Positions 26,335-35,024 of a stretch of DNA of 64,000 nt are shown here, piece after piece. The DNA comes from Arthrobacter sp. FB24 (GTDB lineage Bacteria; Actinomycetota; Actinomycetes; Actinomycetales; Micrococcaceae), in assembly GCF_000196235.1 (NCBI RefSeq), contig NC_008541.1, forward strand, positions 620,001 to 684,000. The letters are read 5' to 3'. The translations under genes were made by a program, and so were the position numbers. Within the stretch, counting starts at the first letter, position 1, and every line of letters starts with the position of its first letter. The notes under the pieces were generated by a model, which was not told the DNA's origin, did no database searches, and saw only the letters and a program-made list of their open reading frames with translations.

Positions 26335-26411
26335 GGGGCGAATCTACAACTCCGGGCGCCGCCCGGGTAGGGCCTAACGGGAACGGGCTCCAGGACCGGC
26401 GCTGATGGGCC

Positions 26412-27482
26412 TCAGGCCCGCACGGACTCCAGCTCGTTGCCGATCCGGCGTTCCAGTTCCTTTAGCCCGATGGTTTCCGATCCCCCGTGCGCCCGCAGGA
26501 ACATCAGGGCCTCAAGCCGCAGCAGCCGCCATTCGCGTTCGGCGTCCGGGTTCGAGTTGTCGATGGCCCGGAAAATTTCCTTGTCGTACAGATTGGGTTC
26601 GTTCAGCGAGCGCTGGCGGACCTTGGCATTCATCCGGGCCTTGAACGGGTCCGTTTCCATCGCGTCGGGGGCGCGGAGGAGCTTCTCATACACCTCAGCG
26701 CGTTCCTCCTGCCCGGTCTGCCGGCAGATGTAGCTGGAGAGGGCCAGTGCCGCCTCGACGGACGTCCAGCGGCCCGGGTTGCCGTCAAAGGGCAGCACGT
26801 TGAGCAGGTCTGCGACGGCGAGGGCGCCCTCGGCATCCTTGAGCGCGACGAAAAGTTCGTGGGCGAGGTCGTTGAGGTCCTTGAGGCAGCTTCCGGACTT
26901 GGTGTTGATGCCCTTGGCCAGGCGGTCGCTGAGCAGCATCACGCCCACTGCGTCCGGGTGGGCCGAGGCAACCGACTCCACCACCGACTCGGGTGTTCCC
27001 GCGGGCTCCGGGATCAGTGCCAGTTCTTCCGCACTCGGACCGGCCGCCGGCGCAGCGGCCGGAGTGGTGGCGGGAAGGGGAGGTACGACGACGGCGGGAG
27101 CCGCCGGGGCGGCGGCCTCCCCGGCGGACTCTGCCCGGGCGGCGGGGGGCTCAACCAGCTGAAGCGGGGTGGCGGCGTCGGACTCTTCGGAAACTGCCGT
27201 CTCTTCGCCGCCGGCGTTGGCTGCGGTGCCGCCGGGGGAGGCGGCCTCCATGCCCGCACCGGAGCCGGCCACCAGCACTGTGGAGCCGGCCGCAATGCGA
27301 AGGATCCCGCCGCCGGTGAGCGTTGCGAGGACTACGGCCGGGGTGCCGAAATCGTCGTCCTCAACGAGTACGCTCTGGATTTCGGCGGACCGTTCGCCGT
27401 CGGGGAGGAGCAGCAGGTGGCCGGCCTGCAGAGAGCCAGCCTGGAGCTCGTTGTAGTGCTGGGCGGCTGGGCGGTGGGTCAT
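26412..27482 (-). CDS. uncharacterised protein with Pro/Ala-rich linker (DUF6707-like)
   Basis: A 356-residue soluble protein not assigned with confidence. Residues 1-75 form a small beta-rich domain (LQAGHLLLLPDGERSAEIQS), 76-180 are a disordered Ala/Pro/Glu linker, and 185-356 are all-helical, resembling a repeat-like helical domain (DRLAKGINTKSGSCLKDLND; RWTSVEAALALSSYICRQTG). The helical part looks like the actinobacterial DUF6707 group, but that is from memory. No signal peptide or membrane helix. It is monocistronic. Confidence 0.6.
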   Translation of the reverse strand: MTHRPAAQHYNELQAGSLQAGHLLLLPDGERSAEIQSVLVEDDDFGTPAVVLATLTGGGILRIAAGSTVLVAGSGAGMEAASPGGTAANAGGEETAVSEESDAATPLQLVEPPAARAESAGEAAAPAAPAVVVPPLPATTPAAAPAAGPSAEELALIPEPAGTPESVVESVASAHPDAVGVMLLSDRLAKGINTKSGSCLKDLNDLAHELFVALKDAEGALAVADLLNVLPFDGNPGRWTSVEAALALSSYICRQTGQEERAEVYEKLLRAPDAMETDPFKARMNAKVRQRSLNEPNLYDKEIFRAIDNSNPDAEREWRLLRLEALMFLRAHGGSETIGLKELERRIGNELESVRA

Positions 27483-27542
27483 CGGGAGTCCTTAAGTTCT
27501 CTTGCGGTCCGCCCTACAGTCTACAAAGGAGCCTGCCCAAAT

Positions 27543-27576
27543 CCGGGGACGCCCGGGTTCCTTCGAGCGTCCCCGG
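27543..27576 (-). terminator. hairpin behind NUDIX-like gene
   Basis: Perfect 10-bp arms CCGGGGACGC (27543-27552) and GCGTCCCCGG (27567-27576) lie 15 bp after the stop of the gene at 27591. No U-tract follows, as is usual in high-GC actinobacteria. Confidence 0.6.
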
Positions 27577-27590
27577 TGTAGCCGCGGAGC

Positions 27591-28130
27591 TTAGCTGCCG
27601 ACGCCCGCGAACGCGAGTGCCTGCCGGACCAGTACCCCGCGGCCGCCGCTGAATTCCAGCTGCACGTCCGGGCTCAGGACCTCTTCGGGGGTCATCCAGG
27701 TGAGTTCGAGTGCGTCCTGCCGGGGCTCGCATTCACCGGTGACCGGAATGATGTAAGCGAGCGAAACGGCATGCTGGCGGTCGTCGGTGAATCCCGTGTG
27801 GGACGGTGCCGGGAAGTACTCGGCCACCGTGAACGGGACCGGGCTGATGGGCAGCTGCGGGAATGCCAGGGGGCCGAGGTCCTTCTCCATGTGACGGAGC
27901 AGGGCGGCGCGGATGGTTTCGCGGTAGAGGACGCGGCCGGACACGAGGGAGCGGATCATGGTTCCGTCCTCGTCGGCCTGCAGCAGCGTGCCGACTTCGT
28001 TCACGAACCCCAGGGGATCGAGGCGGACGGGTACGGCTTCCACGTAAACCATGGGAAGCCGGCCCCTGGCTTCGAAGAGGTCCTCATCGGACAGCCAGCC
28101 GGGGTTCGGGTCAGGAGTGCGCACGTTCAT
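27591..28130 (-). CDS. NUDIX-fold protein (DUF4916 type) with degenerate Nudix box
   Basis: A 179-residue protein opening with NPGWLSDEDLFEARGRLPMVYVEAVPVRLD, of which WLSDEDLFEARGRLPMVYVE is typical of the DUF4916 actinobacterial branch of Nudix proteins. The box G-x5-E-x7-R-x2-E is present as GRVLYRETIRAALLRHMEKD, but the canonical EE pair is replaced by KD, so the metal site is altered. It may hydrolyse a nucleoside diphosphate derivative or only bind one. Short and soluble; no operon partner. Confidence 0.8.
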   Translation of the reverse strand: MNVRTPDPNPGWLSDEDLFEARGRLPMVYVEAVPVRLDPLGFVNEVGTLLQADEDGTMIRSLVSGRVLYRETIRAALLRHMEKDLGPLAFPQLPISPVPFTVAEYFPAPSHTGFTDDRQHAVSLAYIIPVTGECEPRQDALELTWMTPEEVLSPDVQLEFSGGRGVLVRQALAFAGVGS

Positions 28131-28178
28131 GCTTAAGTTCTACCCCATCCCTGTCAGAACCCCGCGCCGGACCGGCCA

Positions 28179-28895
28179 TCAGTGACGGGAAGAAACCCAG
28201 AGCGCCGGGGCGTCCCCGGCTGTGGCGTCCGGGTTGGCCACATGCAGGGTCCGCCCGAATGCTTCCTCCGTCATGGTGGTCCTGATGCCCGCGGCCGCCA
28301 GCCGGTCCCGGAGGACCGACAGCTCGCCTGTGTACTCGAAGCCCAGCCCGGACCGCGGAGCGCCGCTGCCGGGGCGGACCATCAGCACACCGCCATTCTT
28401 TGCGGTGAAATCCGCGGTTTCGTCGTTGTCCGGCACCGGCCGGAGCCGCGCGCCCATGTTCCGGAGCGTCTGTGCTGCGGCTGCGGCGTCCGGAGTGAAC
28501 CAGATTTCGACGACGGCGAGCCCCGGATCGGCGTCCGCGCACTGGGCGCCGTGGGCTGCTTTGTCCGCGAAGAAGCTGAAGCCGTCCTCGCCGGTGATCC
28601 GGCAGGAGGCGCCGTGGTCGGCGTCGACCAGCTCGGCCGGCGTCGTGCCCTCCTCCATCCCGGCCGCGTTGGTGCGGCGGGCAAATTCGGCGAGGTCGCC
28701 CACTTCGACGCCGAACGACGTCGTGCCGTCCTCGGCGGAACCGGCCTCGGCGGCGTGCAGCGCCAGGCGGCCCGAACCGGAGTCGTACTCTTTCCAGGGG
28801 CCGTCGTCGACGGTCTTCACCATTCCCAGCGCCGTGAGGAGCTGTTCCCATTGGTCCGGGCGGGAGGTGAAATGGACGGGGCGGACACGCAGCAT
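28179..28895 (-). CDS. VOC-superfamily (glyoxalase-like) protein, two domains
   Basis: A 238-residue soluble protein with two vicinal-oxygen-chelate half-domains: the first (about 1-110, LRVRPVHFTSRPDQWEQLLT) and the second (about 120-238, LAVVEIWFTPDAAAAAQTLR). Metal-binding residues are not all obvious. Such proteins act as dioxygenases, glyoxalases or resistance proteins. The ATG at 28893-28895 has GGGAG upstream and begins the fold; the frame remains open to 29411 only as a shadow of the opposite gene. Confidence 0.8.
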   Translation of the reverse strand: MLRVRPVHFTSRPDQWEQLLTALGMVKTVDDGPWKEYDSGSGRLALHAAEAGSAEDGTTSFGVEVGDLAEFARRTNAAGMEEGTTPAELVDADHGASCRITGEDGFSFFADKAAHGAQCADADPGLAVVEIWFTPDAAAAAQTLRNMGARLRPVPDNDETADFTAKNGGVLMVRPGSGAPRSGLGFEYTGELSVLRDRLAAAGIRTTMTEEAFGRTLHVANPDATAGDAPALWVSSRH

Positions 28896-28978
28896 TGGAT
28901 CTCCCGGAGTAGGAATGACGGTGACACTGCCATGATGCCACGCCTTGTTTGCGGAGTCCCGGGTAGCAGAATGGTGCC

Positions 28979-29575
28979 ATGGCCATCGAACTTGAGGAAC
29001 TGCTGGTGAAGGATGCCGCCGCATGGCGCGCCTGGCTGGAACAGCACCACGCCACCAGCCCGGGCGTCTGGCTGGTGCTGCACAAGAAGGGCGGCAACAC
29101 CACTGAGCTGGACTATGAAGCGGCGTTGCAGGAGGCGCTGTGCTTCGGGTGGATCGACGGCCAGGGGAAGAGGCGCGACGACCACAGCTCCTTCCAGCGG
29201 ATGACGCGCCGCGGACCGAAGAGCGTGTGGTCGGCGCGGAACGTGGACCGCATCGAAAAGCTTGAAGCGGCGGGCCGGATGACCGCAGCCGGCCGGGCCG
29301 CCGTCGAAGCCGCCAAAGCGGACGGACGCTGGGAGGCGGCGTATTCCGGAGCGGCCTCCGCCGAAGTGCCTGCGGACCTGGCCGCCGCCATCGCCGCCGA
29401 ACCGCGGGCACAGGCCATGTTCGACGTGCTGACGTCGGTGAACCGCTTCGCCCTGATCTACCGCACCAACTCCGTTAAACAGGCAGCCACCCGGGAACGG
29501 AAGATTGCCGGATTCGTGGATATGCTCGCCCGCGGCGAGACGCCCTATCCGCAGAAGAAACGCCCCGCCGGCTAA
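28979..29575 (+). CDS. YdeI/OmpD-associated family protein
   Basis: A 198-residue cytoplasmic protein. LEQHHATSPGVWLVLHKK, CFGWIDGQGKRRDDHSSFQR and FTPRRPKSVWSxxN-like (here TRRGPKSVWSARNVDRI) are the conserved blocks of the YdeI family, and the C-terminal RKIAGFVDMLARGETPYPQ is also typical. The E. coli relative is linked to polymyxin and bacteriocin resistance, but the mechanism is unknown. Divergent from the VOC gene. Confidence 0.85.
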   Translation: MAIELEELLVKDAAAWRAWLEQHHATSPGVWLVLHKKGGNTTELDYEAALQEALCFGWIDGQGKRRDDHSSFQRMTRRGPKSVWSARNVDRIEKLEAAGRMTAAGRAAVEAAKADGRWEAAYSGAASAEVPADLAAAIAAEPRAQAMFDVLTSVNRFALIYRTNSVKQAATRERKIAGFVDMLARGETPYPQKKRPAG

Positions 29576-29631
29576 CGCCCCGCCGGGCAGCGGGCGTCCG
29601 GCCGCCTGGTGCGGGCGTCAGAAACCCCGCG

Positions 29632-30822
29632 TCAGGCGCTGGCGTCCTCGTCCACGGGGAAGGCCACGGCCTCTCCCACCACGCGCAGGCAGAGCTCCAT
29701 GCCTGGCCGCGCGATGGAGGCGTTCCAGTGCCGGATCGTGATCACTTCGCCGCCGCCCGGGAAACGGTGGTCCGGGACGGCGCCGGCAGCCAGTTCCGGC
29801 GGCACGGCCAGTTTCAGGCGCACAGTGGTTTCGGGCCCGAAGTAGTCCGTATCAACCACCACGCCGCGGATGGGGCCGTCTTCGGCGATGCGGATCTGCT
29901 CGGGCCGCAGCATGAGCTGCACGCGGCCTTGGGCCGGCGGCCTGCGCACGGGAATGCCGCCCAGCGAACACGTCGCCAGCGAGCCCTCCATCCAGGCGTC
30001 CAGGATGACGGCGTCGCCCAGGAACTCCGCCGTGGCCCTGTCCGCCGGGCGGGTGTAGACCACAAAGGGGTTGCCGATCTGGGCCAGCCTGCCGCCGCGC
30101 ATCACGGCCACCTGGTCGGCGAAGGAGAGCGCCTCGGCCTGGTCGTGCGTGACCAGGATGGTGGTCACGCCGGCCTCGTTGAGGACCTTGGCCACAGCGC
30201 GGCGGGTGGCGACCCGGAGACCTGCGTCCAGCGCTGAGAAGGGCTCATCCAGCAGCATCAGCTCCGGCTCCCGGGCCAGGGCACGGGCGAGGGCTACGCG
30301 CTGTTGCTGCCCGCCGGAGAGCTGATGCGGCCGGCGTTTGGCCATGGACGGATCCAGGGACACCATTTCCAGAAGTTCAGCGACGCGGGCCGCCACCTCG
30401 CGCCGGCCGCCGGAGAGGCGGCTGGCGCTGAGGCCGAAGGAGACGTTCTGGCCCACGGTGAGGTGCGGGAACAAGGCGCCGTCCTGGGCCACATAGCCGA
30501 CATGGCGTTTGTGCGCCGGCACCCAGAAACCTTCGCCGGCCACCTTGGCGCCGTTGAGCGAAATGCTGCCGGTGTCGGGATGCTCGAAGCCCGCAATGAG
30601 GCGAAGCAGGGTGGTCTTGCCGGAGCCTGATGGGCCCACGATCGCGGTGGTCCCGCCCTTGGCCACGGACAGGTTGACGCCCTTGAGGACCGCCTGCGAA
30701 CCGAAGTTCTTGGTGACGGACTCGATCTCCAGGTGGCTGTTGGTGCTGGTCGCCACCGACGGGGCGATCCGCGGCTCCGGAAGCCTGGAGGGGGCATCAG
30801 GCGAAGTGTAGGAATCTGTCAC
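29632..30822 (-). CDS. ABC transporter ATP-binding protein, ferric iron type
   Basis: A 396-residue ATPase energising the adjacent importer. Walker A GPSGSGKTTLLR near residue 63, signature LSGGQQQRVALARALA near 163, Walker B LMLLDEPFSALD near 184 and H-loop VTHDQAEALSF near 218 are all intact, and a TOBE-like C-terminal domain (about 280-390) marks the CUT1/FbpC class. Starts at a GTG whose GTGA overlaps the permease stop, so the two are coupled. With the FbpA-like binding protein and the iron box upstream, iron(III) is the likely substrate. Confidence 0.92.
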   Translation of the reverse strand: MTDSYTSPDAPSRLPEPRIAPSVATSTNSHLEIESVTKNFGSQAVLKGVNLSVAKGGTTAIVGPSGSGKTTLLRLIAGFEHPDTGSISLNGAKVAGEGFWVPAHKRHVGYVAQDGALFPHLTVGQNVSFGLSASRLSGGRREVAARVAELLEMVSLDPSMAKRRPHQLSGGQQQRVALARALAREPELMLLDEPFSALDAGLRVATRRAVAKVLNEAGVTTILVTHDQAEALSFADQVAVMRGGRLAQIGNPFVVYTRPADRATAEFLGDAVILDAWMEGSLATCSLGGIPVRRPPAQGRVQLMLRPEQIRIAEDGPIRGVVVDTDYFGPETTVRLKLAVPPELAAGAVPDHRFPGGGEVITIRHWNASIARPGMELCLRVVGEAVAFPVDEDASA

Positions 30823-32429
30823 TGTCCGGCCACTTTCTTGGACTGCTGGAAGAGGAGGTAGGTCATGGGGGCGGAGATGAGGATCATCAGCAGCGCATAC
30901 GGTGCCGCGCCGGCGTAGTCGATCTCGCTGCTCTTGCTCCAGAATTCTGTGGCAAGGGTCCGTGTGCCGTTGGGGGAGAGCAGCAGGGTGGCCGTGAGTT
31001 CGTTGACGATGGCAAGGAATACGAGTGCGGCCCCGCCTGCCGCAGCGGGCGCGGTGAGCCGCAGCGTGACGCGGATAAAAGACACCAGCGGCGGCTTGCC
31101 CAGCGCCTGCGCGGCTTCGTCGAGTTCCTTGGGCGCCTGGGCCAGCCCCGCCCGGATGTTAACCAGCGCGCGGGGCAGGAACAGCAGCACATAGGCCGCG
31201 ATAAGCAGCACGGTGGTCTGGTAGAAGCCGGGGGCAACCCTGATGCTGACGGTCACGAAGGCCAGGCCCACCACGATGCCCGGCATGGAGCTGGTGACGT
31301 AGTTGGACAGCTCCAGCGCCTTGCTGAACCAGCTGGGGTGCCGCACGGCGAGGTAGGCCATGGGGAACGCCACCACGGTGGTGGCCAGCGCACCGGCCAG
31401 GCCGTAGCCCATGGTCTGCATCAGGGCCGGAAGGAATTCGTCGGCCACCCAGATGTCCGCTCCGCCCGCGACGATCCACCGCAGGACGAATGTCAGCGGA
31501 AGGCCGAAGGCCAGGGCCGTGAGGCTGGCCAGGAAGAACTGTGCCGGAGCCTGGTAGGCGTGGAGCGGCAGGCGGAGCGCCCTGGCCTGCGCGCCGGAGC
31601 CCACCCGGGCGTAGCGTGCGGTACCGCGGCTCCGCACCTCCACCAGGAGCAGGATGAGGCAGAAGAACACCAGTACGCTGGCCAGCATGTTCCCGGCGGT
31701 GCCGTTGAACGTGGACTGGTACTGCACCATGATCGCAGTGGTGAACGTGTCGAAGCGGATCATCGCGAACGCGCCGTATTCGGCAAGCAGGTGCAGCGAG
31801 ACCAGGAGCGCCCCGCCGGTCATGGCGATGCGGAGCTGCGGGAGGACCACCCGGAAAAACGTGCGCCAGGCGCCCAGGCCCAGCGACGCCGCGGACTGCT
31901 CGATCGCGGGGTCAAGCCGGCTGAGCGTGGCTGCGGCGGGGATGTAGACCAGCGGGAAGTAGGACAGCGTGGCGATCAGGACACCGGACCAGAGCCCGCC
32001 CAGGGAGGGCACGGCGGAAACCCAGGCGTAGCTGTTGACGAAGGCCGGGATGGCCAGCGGCGCGGCCAGCAGGACGGCCCACCATTTGTGACCCCGCAGT
32101 GTGGTGCGTTCCACCAGCCAGGCCCCGCCCACGCCCAGGACCACGCAGAGCGGTACGGTGACGGCCATCAGCAGGACCGTGTTGAGGAGAAGCTCCCCTA
32201 CGCGCTCGCGGAAGATCAGTCCGACGGCGGTGTCCCACCCCGTGGCGGCCGTCATCACGATGACATACCCCAGCGGGACCAAGGAGAACAGGGCAATGAG
32301 GACGGCAATGACGGATACCGCGGAAACGCCGAAAGGCGGGCGGGGGCGCTTGCCCCTACCCGCCGTCGTCGTGCTTCCGGAAGTGTCCGGAGCCGCTAGG
32401 TCAGTTGGCACTGATTTACCATTTGGCAC
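30819..32429 (-). CDS. ABC iron(III) permease, fused FbpB type
   Basis: A 536-residue membrane protein with two six-helix halves, each with a binding-protein-dependent transport (EAA) loop: EQSAASLGLGAWRTFFRVVL in the first and DEAAQALGKPPLVSFIRVTL in the second. This fused layout is the norm for FbpB/SfuB iron permeases. Two GTG start options lie in an 18-bp in-frame tandem duplication; the distal one begins 5 bp after the stop of the binding protein gene. No good ribosome binding site precedes either, so reinitiation from the upstream gene is likely. Confidence 0.9.
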   Translation of the reverse strand: MPNGKSVPTDLAAPDTSGSTTTAGRGKRPRPPFGVSAVSVIAVLIALFSLVPLGYVIVMTAATGWDTAVGLIFRERVGELLLNTVLLMAVTVPLCVVLGVGGAWLVERTTLRGHKWWAVLLAAPLAIPAFVNSYAWVSAVPSLGGLWSGVLIATLSYFPLVYIPAAATLSRLDPAIEQSAASLGLGAWRTFFRVVLPQLRIAMTGGALLVSLHLLAEYGAFAMIRFDTFTTAIMVQYQSTFNGTAGNMLASVLVFFCLILLLVEVRSRGTARYARVGSGAQARALRLPLHAYQAPAQFFLASLTALAFGLPLTFVLRWIVAGGADIWVADEFLPALMQTMGYGLAGALATTVVAFPMAYLAVRHPSWFSKALELSNYVTSSMPGIVVGLAFVTVSIRVAPGFYQTTVLLIAAYVLLFLPRALVNIRAGLAQAPKELDEAAQALGKPPLVSFIRVTLRLTAPAAAGGAALVFLAIVNELTATLLLSPNGTRTLATEFWSKSSEIDYAGAAPYALLMILISAPMTYLLFQQSKKVAGQ

Positions 32430-32440
32430 TGATTTACAGG
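32405..32440. repeat. 18-bp tandem duplication at permease start
   Basis: Units of 18 bp (32405-32422 and 32423-32440) share 15 identical bases (TTGGCACTGATTTAC). They span the end of the binding protein gene and the first codons of the permease. In the permease frame they encode two six-codon segments VPNGKS and VPTDLA, each starting with GTG, giving two possible starts. Confidence 0.8.
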
Positions 32441-33489
32441 AGTCCTGCCTTGGTCATCAGCTCGGTGACCTTTTCGGAGTTGAGCTTGGCCGGGTCCACG
32501 GTGGGTGCCTGGAGTTCCGTCAGCGGAACCAGCTTGTCGTTGGCCGGGACGTCGGAGGCGATGGCGTATTCGAAGGAGGTGCCCTTCTGCAGGACTTCCT
32601 GGCCCTTCTTGCCGGTGACGAACTTCAGGAAGGCCTGGGCTGCGGCCGCGTTCTTGGAGGAGTTGAGCACGCCGCCGCCGGAGACGGAGACGAATGCGCC
32701 CGGGTCCTGGTTCTTGAAGTAGTACGGCGTGACGTTCTTGGAGTTCTCGCCGGTCTTGGCCTGGTCGCCGTAGTAGTAGTAGTGGTAGATCAGCGCGGCG
32801 TCGACTTCGCCGGCATTGACGGCCTTCATGGCCGTGCTGTTGCCCTTGTAGGCCTTGAAGTTTTCCTTCATGCCCTTGAGCCATTCCTCGGCTGCGGCTT
32901 CGCCCTTGAGCTCCAGCAGGGCCGAAACGATCGCCTGGAAGTCAGCACCGGACGGCGAAGCGGCCCACTTGCCCTTCCACTCCGGCTTGGCCAGGTCCAG
33001 CATGGACTTGGGCAGCTGGTCTTCGCTCAGCTTGGCCTTGTCGTAAACCAGGACCGTGGAGCGCGCTGCAATGCCGGTCCACTTGCCGGTGGAGGGACGG
33101 TACTCGGCAGGCACCTGGTCGATGGTGGCTTTGTCCACGTCCGCGAACAGTCCGGCGTTCTCAACCTGCGCCATTGCGGGGGAGTTTTCAGTCAGGAAAA
33201 CGTCGGCCGGGGAGGCTGCGCCTTCCTGGATGATCTGGTTGGACATCTCGGTGTCCGAGCCCTGGCGAAGGGTGACCTTGACGCCGGTTTCCGCGGTGAA
33301 AGCGTCAACCCATTCCTTGGTCAGGCTTTCGTGCTGGGCGTTGTAGACGGTGATTTCGCCGGACACTTTGCCGTCGGCCGCGGCGGTGCTTGCAGCGGGG
33401 GTGGAGCTTCCGGAGCCGCAGGCGGCGAGGCCGAGGGCTGCGGTGGCGGCGAGTGCGATTCCTGCCAGCGCGTTGGTGCGGATCTTCAT
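32434..33489 (-). CDS. iron(III) ABC transporter substrate-binding lipoprotein
   Basis: A 351-residue exported protein. A leader with lipobox LAAC (C24) is followed by a type II periplasmic-binding fold: EITVYNAQHESLTKEWVDAF near residue 45, and the iron-ligating tyrosine pair in IYHYYYYGDQ near residue 240, as in FbpA/FutA-type ferric binding proteins. It should capture iron at the outer face of the membrane and hand it to the permease. AGAAAG lies at ribosome-binding distance before the ATG. It is first in its operon behind a DtxR/IdeR box. Confidence 0.93.
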   Translation of the reverse strand: MKIRTNALAGIALAATAALGLAACGSGSSTPAASTAAADGKVSGEITVYNAQHESLTKEWVDAFTAETGVKVTLRQGSDTEMSNQIIQEGAASPADVFLTENSPAMAQVENAGLFADVDKATIDQVPAEYRPSTGKWTGIAARSTVLVYDKAKLSEDQLPKSMLDLAKPEWKGKWAASPSGADFQAIVSALLELKGEAAAEEWLKGMKENFKAYKGNSTAMKAVNAGEVDAALIYHYYYYGDQAKTGENSKNVTPYYFKNQDPGAFVSVSGGGVLNSSKNAAAAQAFLKFVTGKKGQEVLQKGTSFEYAIASDVPANDKLVPLTELQAPTVDPAKLNSEKVTELMTKAGLL

Positions 33490-33571
33490 TGGGGCTTCTT
33501 TCTGGAAAAAAGTCTCGGTGGACCGGAGTCCGCGTGAGGGGGAAGTTAGGGCATGCTCACTGCAAAAAACT

Positions 33572-33590
33572 GTAGGTTAGCCAAACCTAA
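33572..33590 (-). promoter_or_regulatory. DtxR/IdeR iron box
   Basis: GTAGGTTAGCCAAACCTAA matches the 19-bp consensus TTAGGTTAGSCTAACCTAA at 17 positions. It lies 82 bp upstream of the binding-protein start and within the probable promoter, so iron-loaded DtxR/IdeR should repress this importer. Confidence 0.85.
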
Positions 33591-33613
33591 GGAACCAAGC
33601 TGAAGCGGCCTTA

Positions 33614-33629
33614 AGTGATCAGGATCACA
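33614..33629 (-). promoter_or_regulatory. CRP/GlxR-like site
   Basis: AGTGATCAGGATCACA fits the GTGA-N6-TCAC pattern of CRP/GlxR sites and contains the perfect palindrome GTGATC-AG-GATCAC. It lies about 40 bp upstream of the iron-box centre, a position suited to activation of the iron importer. A 7-bp hairpin (33663-33684) further on probably ends the GH76 gene. Confidence 0.55.
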
Positions 33630-33690
33630 TCAATTACGGAACTTTTACGTGACTTAATTAGCGGCGCCCGGCGGTGGGGGCGCCCGGGAG

Positions 33691-34893
33691 TCAGTTCGGT
33701 GCGCCGGGCCGCGTGCCATGGCCGGCGGCTTGGACCGCCGCGGCAGCCTCCAGCACCATCCAGGCCTGCAGCTGGGTGGAAAGTTCGACGGCGGCACCCG
33801 CCGGATACGACCGGCCTGCCGGCGTCTCGGGGAACAGGGGGAACACCAGGTGCGCGCCGTGGCGCGCCAGCGGTTCCTCCGGATCCACGGCGCGGCGGCC
33901 TTCCCAGAGCGCCTGCGCGGTCTCCGCAACCAGCGTGGACGCGATGGCGCGCGTCCGGTCGGGCAGCCGCCCGTCCACTGCCGCCAGCGCCAGGTACCGC
34001 GCCAGGATCCCGGTGAACAGGCCGCCGTCGCCCGTTCCGTCGCAGCGGAGCACGGCGGCTGTCCTGCCGGACGCGAGAGTGGCGGGGCGGGTCAGGTTGC
34101 GGGACACGGCGTCCACCAGGGCCGCAGCCCGGTCAAGGTTCCCCTGGCCGCCGAGCTCCAGCAGCGCTCCCAGGACCGGGCCCTGGTTGTAGGTGTAAAT
34201 GGCGGCTTCCAGCACCACTTCGCCGCCGGCGCCGATCCGCAGCCCGTCCTGGTACATGCCCTGGGCCGGGTCGAACAGCTTGGCGTGGAGCCAGTCCACC
34301 AGGGCCTGGGCCTTGGCCGCATTCCCGGTGCGGGCATAGTAGAGCGCCACCGGAGCCGTGGCGGGCGTGTTCTTGAAGTCCCTTTTCTTGCTCCAGAAGG
34401 TGCCGCCGCCCAGGTCATCCGTGGAGGCGGAGTCGAACTGCAGCGTGAGGCTTTGCCGGATCCGGGCGTGCCGCCGGCTGCCCGGCTTTCGCGTCTCTTC
34501 GGCGAGTTTCTCCAGCCGGAGGGTGGACAGTGCGAGCCAGGCCATGTCGTCGTAGTAGTTGTTGACGAAGGTGAGGAAGTTGCGCAGCCGGATGCCGGTG
34601 ACCAGCTGCGAGGCGAGCCTTCCGGCACTGGGCCGGTTCCCGCCGTCGAACCTCGCACCCCGCGCCAGTTCACGGCGGCCGGCGTCCACGAGGCAGTCCA
34701 CATAATGCGCCTGCCACCAGTAGTGCCATGGCCGCCTCAGGTTCTTCAGCCGGCTGGACGGACGTTCGATCGCCGCGATATGCGTCCCGGGCAGGAAGAA
34801 GAGCCGCTGCCCGAACATCCTGGTCACGGACCGGGCGGCCTCGTCGGCCCTGGCAGACCAGTCCGCGGGTGCGGCGGCGTCTGGAGAGGTCAT
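33691..34893 (-). CDS. glycoside hydrolase family 76 (alpha-1,6-mannanase-like) protein
   Basis: A 400-residue (alpha/alpha)6-barrel glycosidase. The catalytic Asp pair is at D115/D116 in NNYYDDMAWLAL, followed by the helix pattern of GH76, including NTPATAPVALYYARTG and YTYNQGPVLGALLELG near the middle. GH76 enzymes cleave alpha-1,6-mannans, such as fungal mannan or mycobacterial-type lipomannan backbones. No signal peptide is present, unusual for an enzyme acting on polymers; it may act on imported oligosaccharides or leave the cell by another way. Monocistronic upstream of the iron operon. Confidence 0.85.
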   Translation of the reverse strand: MTSPDAAAPADWSARADEAARSVTRMFGQRLFFLPGTHIAAIERPSSRLKNLRRPWHYWWQAHYVDCLVDAGRRELARGARFDGGNRPSAGRLASQLVTGIRLRNFLTFVNNYYDDMAWLALSTLRLEKLAEETRKPGSRRHARIRQSLTLQFDSASTDDLGGGTFWSKKRDFKNTPATAPVALYYARTGNAAKAQALVDWLHAKLFDPAQGMYQDGLRIGAGGEVVLEAAIYTYNQGPVLGALLELGGQGNLDRAAALVDAVSRNLTRPATLASGRTAAVLRCDGTGDGGLFTGILARYLALAAVDGRLPDRTRAIASTLVAETAQALWEGRRAVDPEEPLARHGAHLVFPLFPETPAGRSYPAGAAVELSTQLQAWMVLEAAAAVQAAGHGTRPGAPN

Positions 34894-34967
34894 GATCCCA
34901 GCCTAGCGGGGGAGTCCGGCCGCGTTCCTCGAGGGCAGCCGCCCAACGTGCGGTTTGCGCCTGTTCC

Positions 34968-34985
34968 AGTTAACATTCATTAACT
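34968..34985. promoter_or_regulatory. inverted repeat upstream of SDR/acyl-CoA dehydrogenase operon
   Basis: AGTTAA and TTAACT separated by CATTCA form a palindrome in a locally AT-rich patch 40 bp before the SDR start. It is a candidate operator for a fatty-acid or other degradation regulator; no regulator gene is adjacent. Confidence 0.4.
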
Positions 34986-35024
34986 AGCGTTACGCCGGGT
35001 TCGGTTCCACATCAAGGAGGATGC

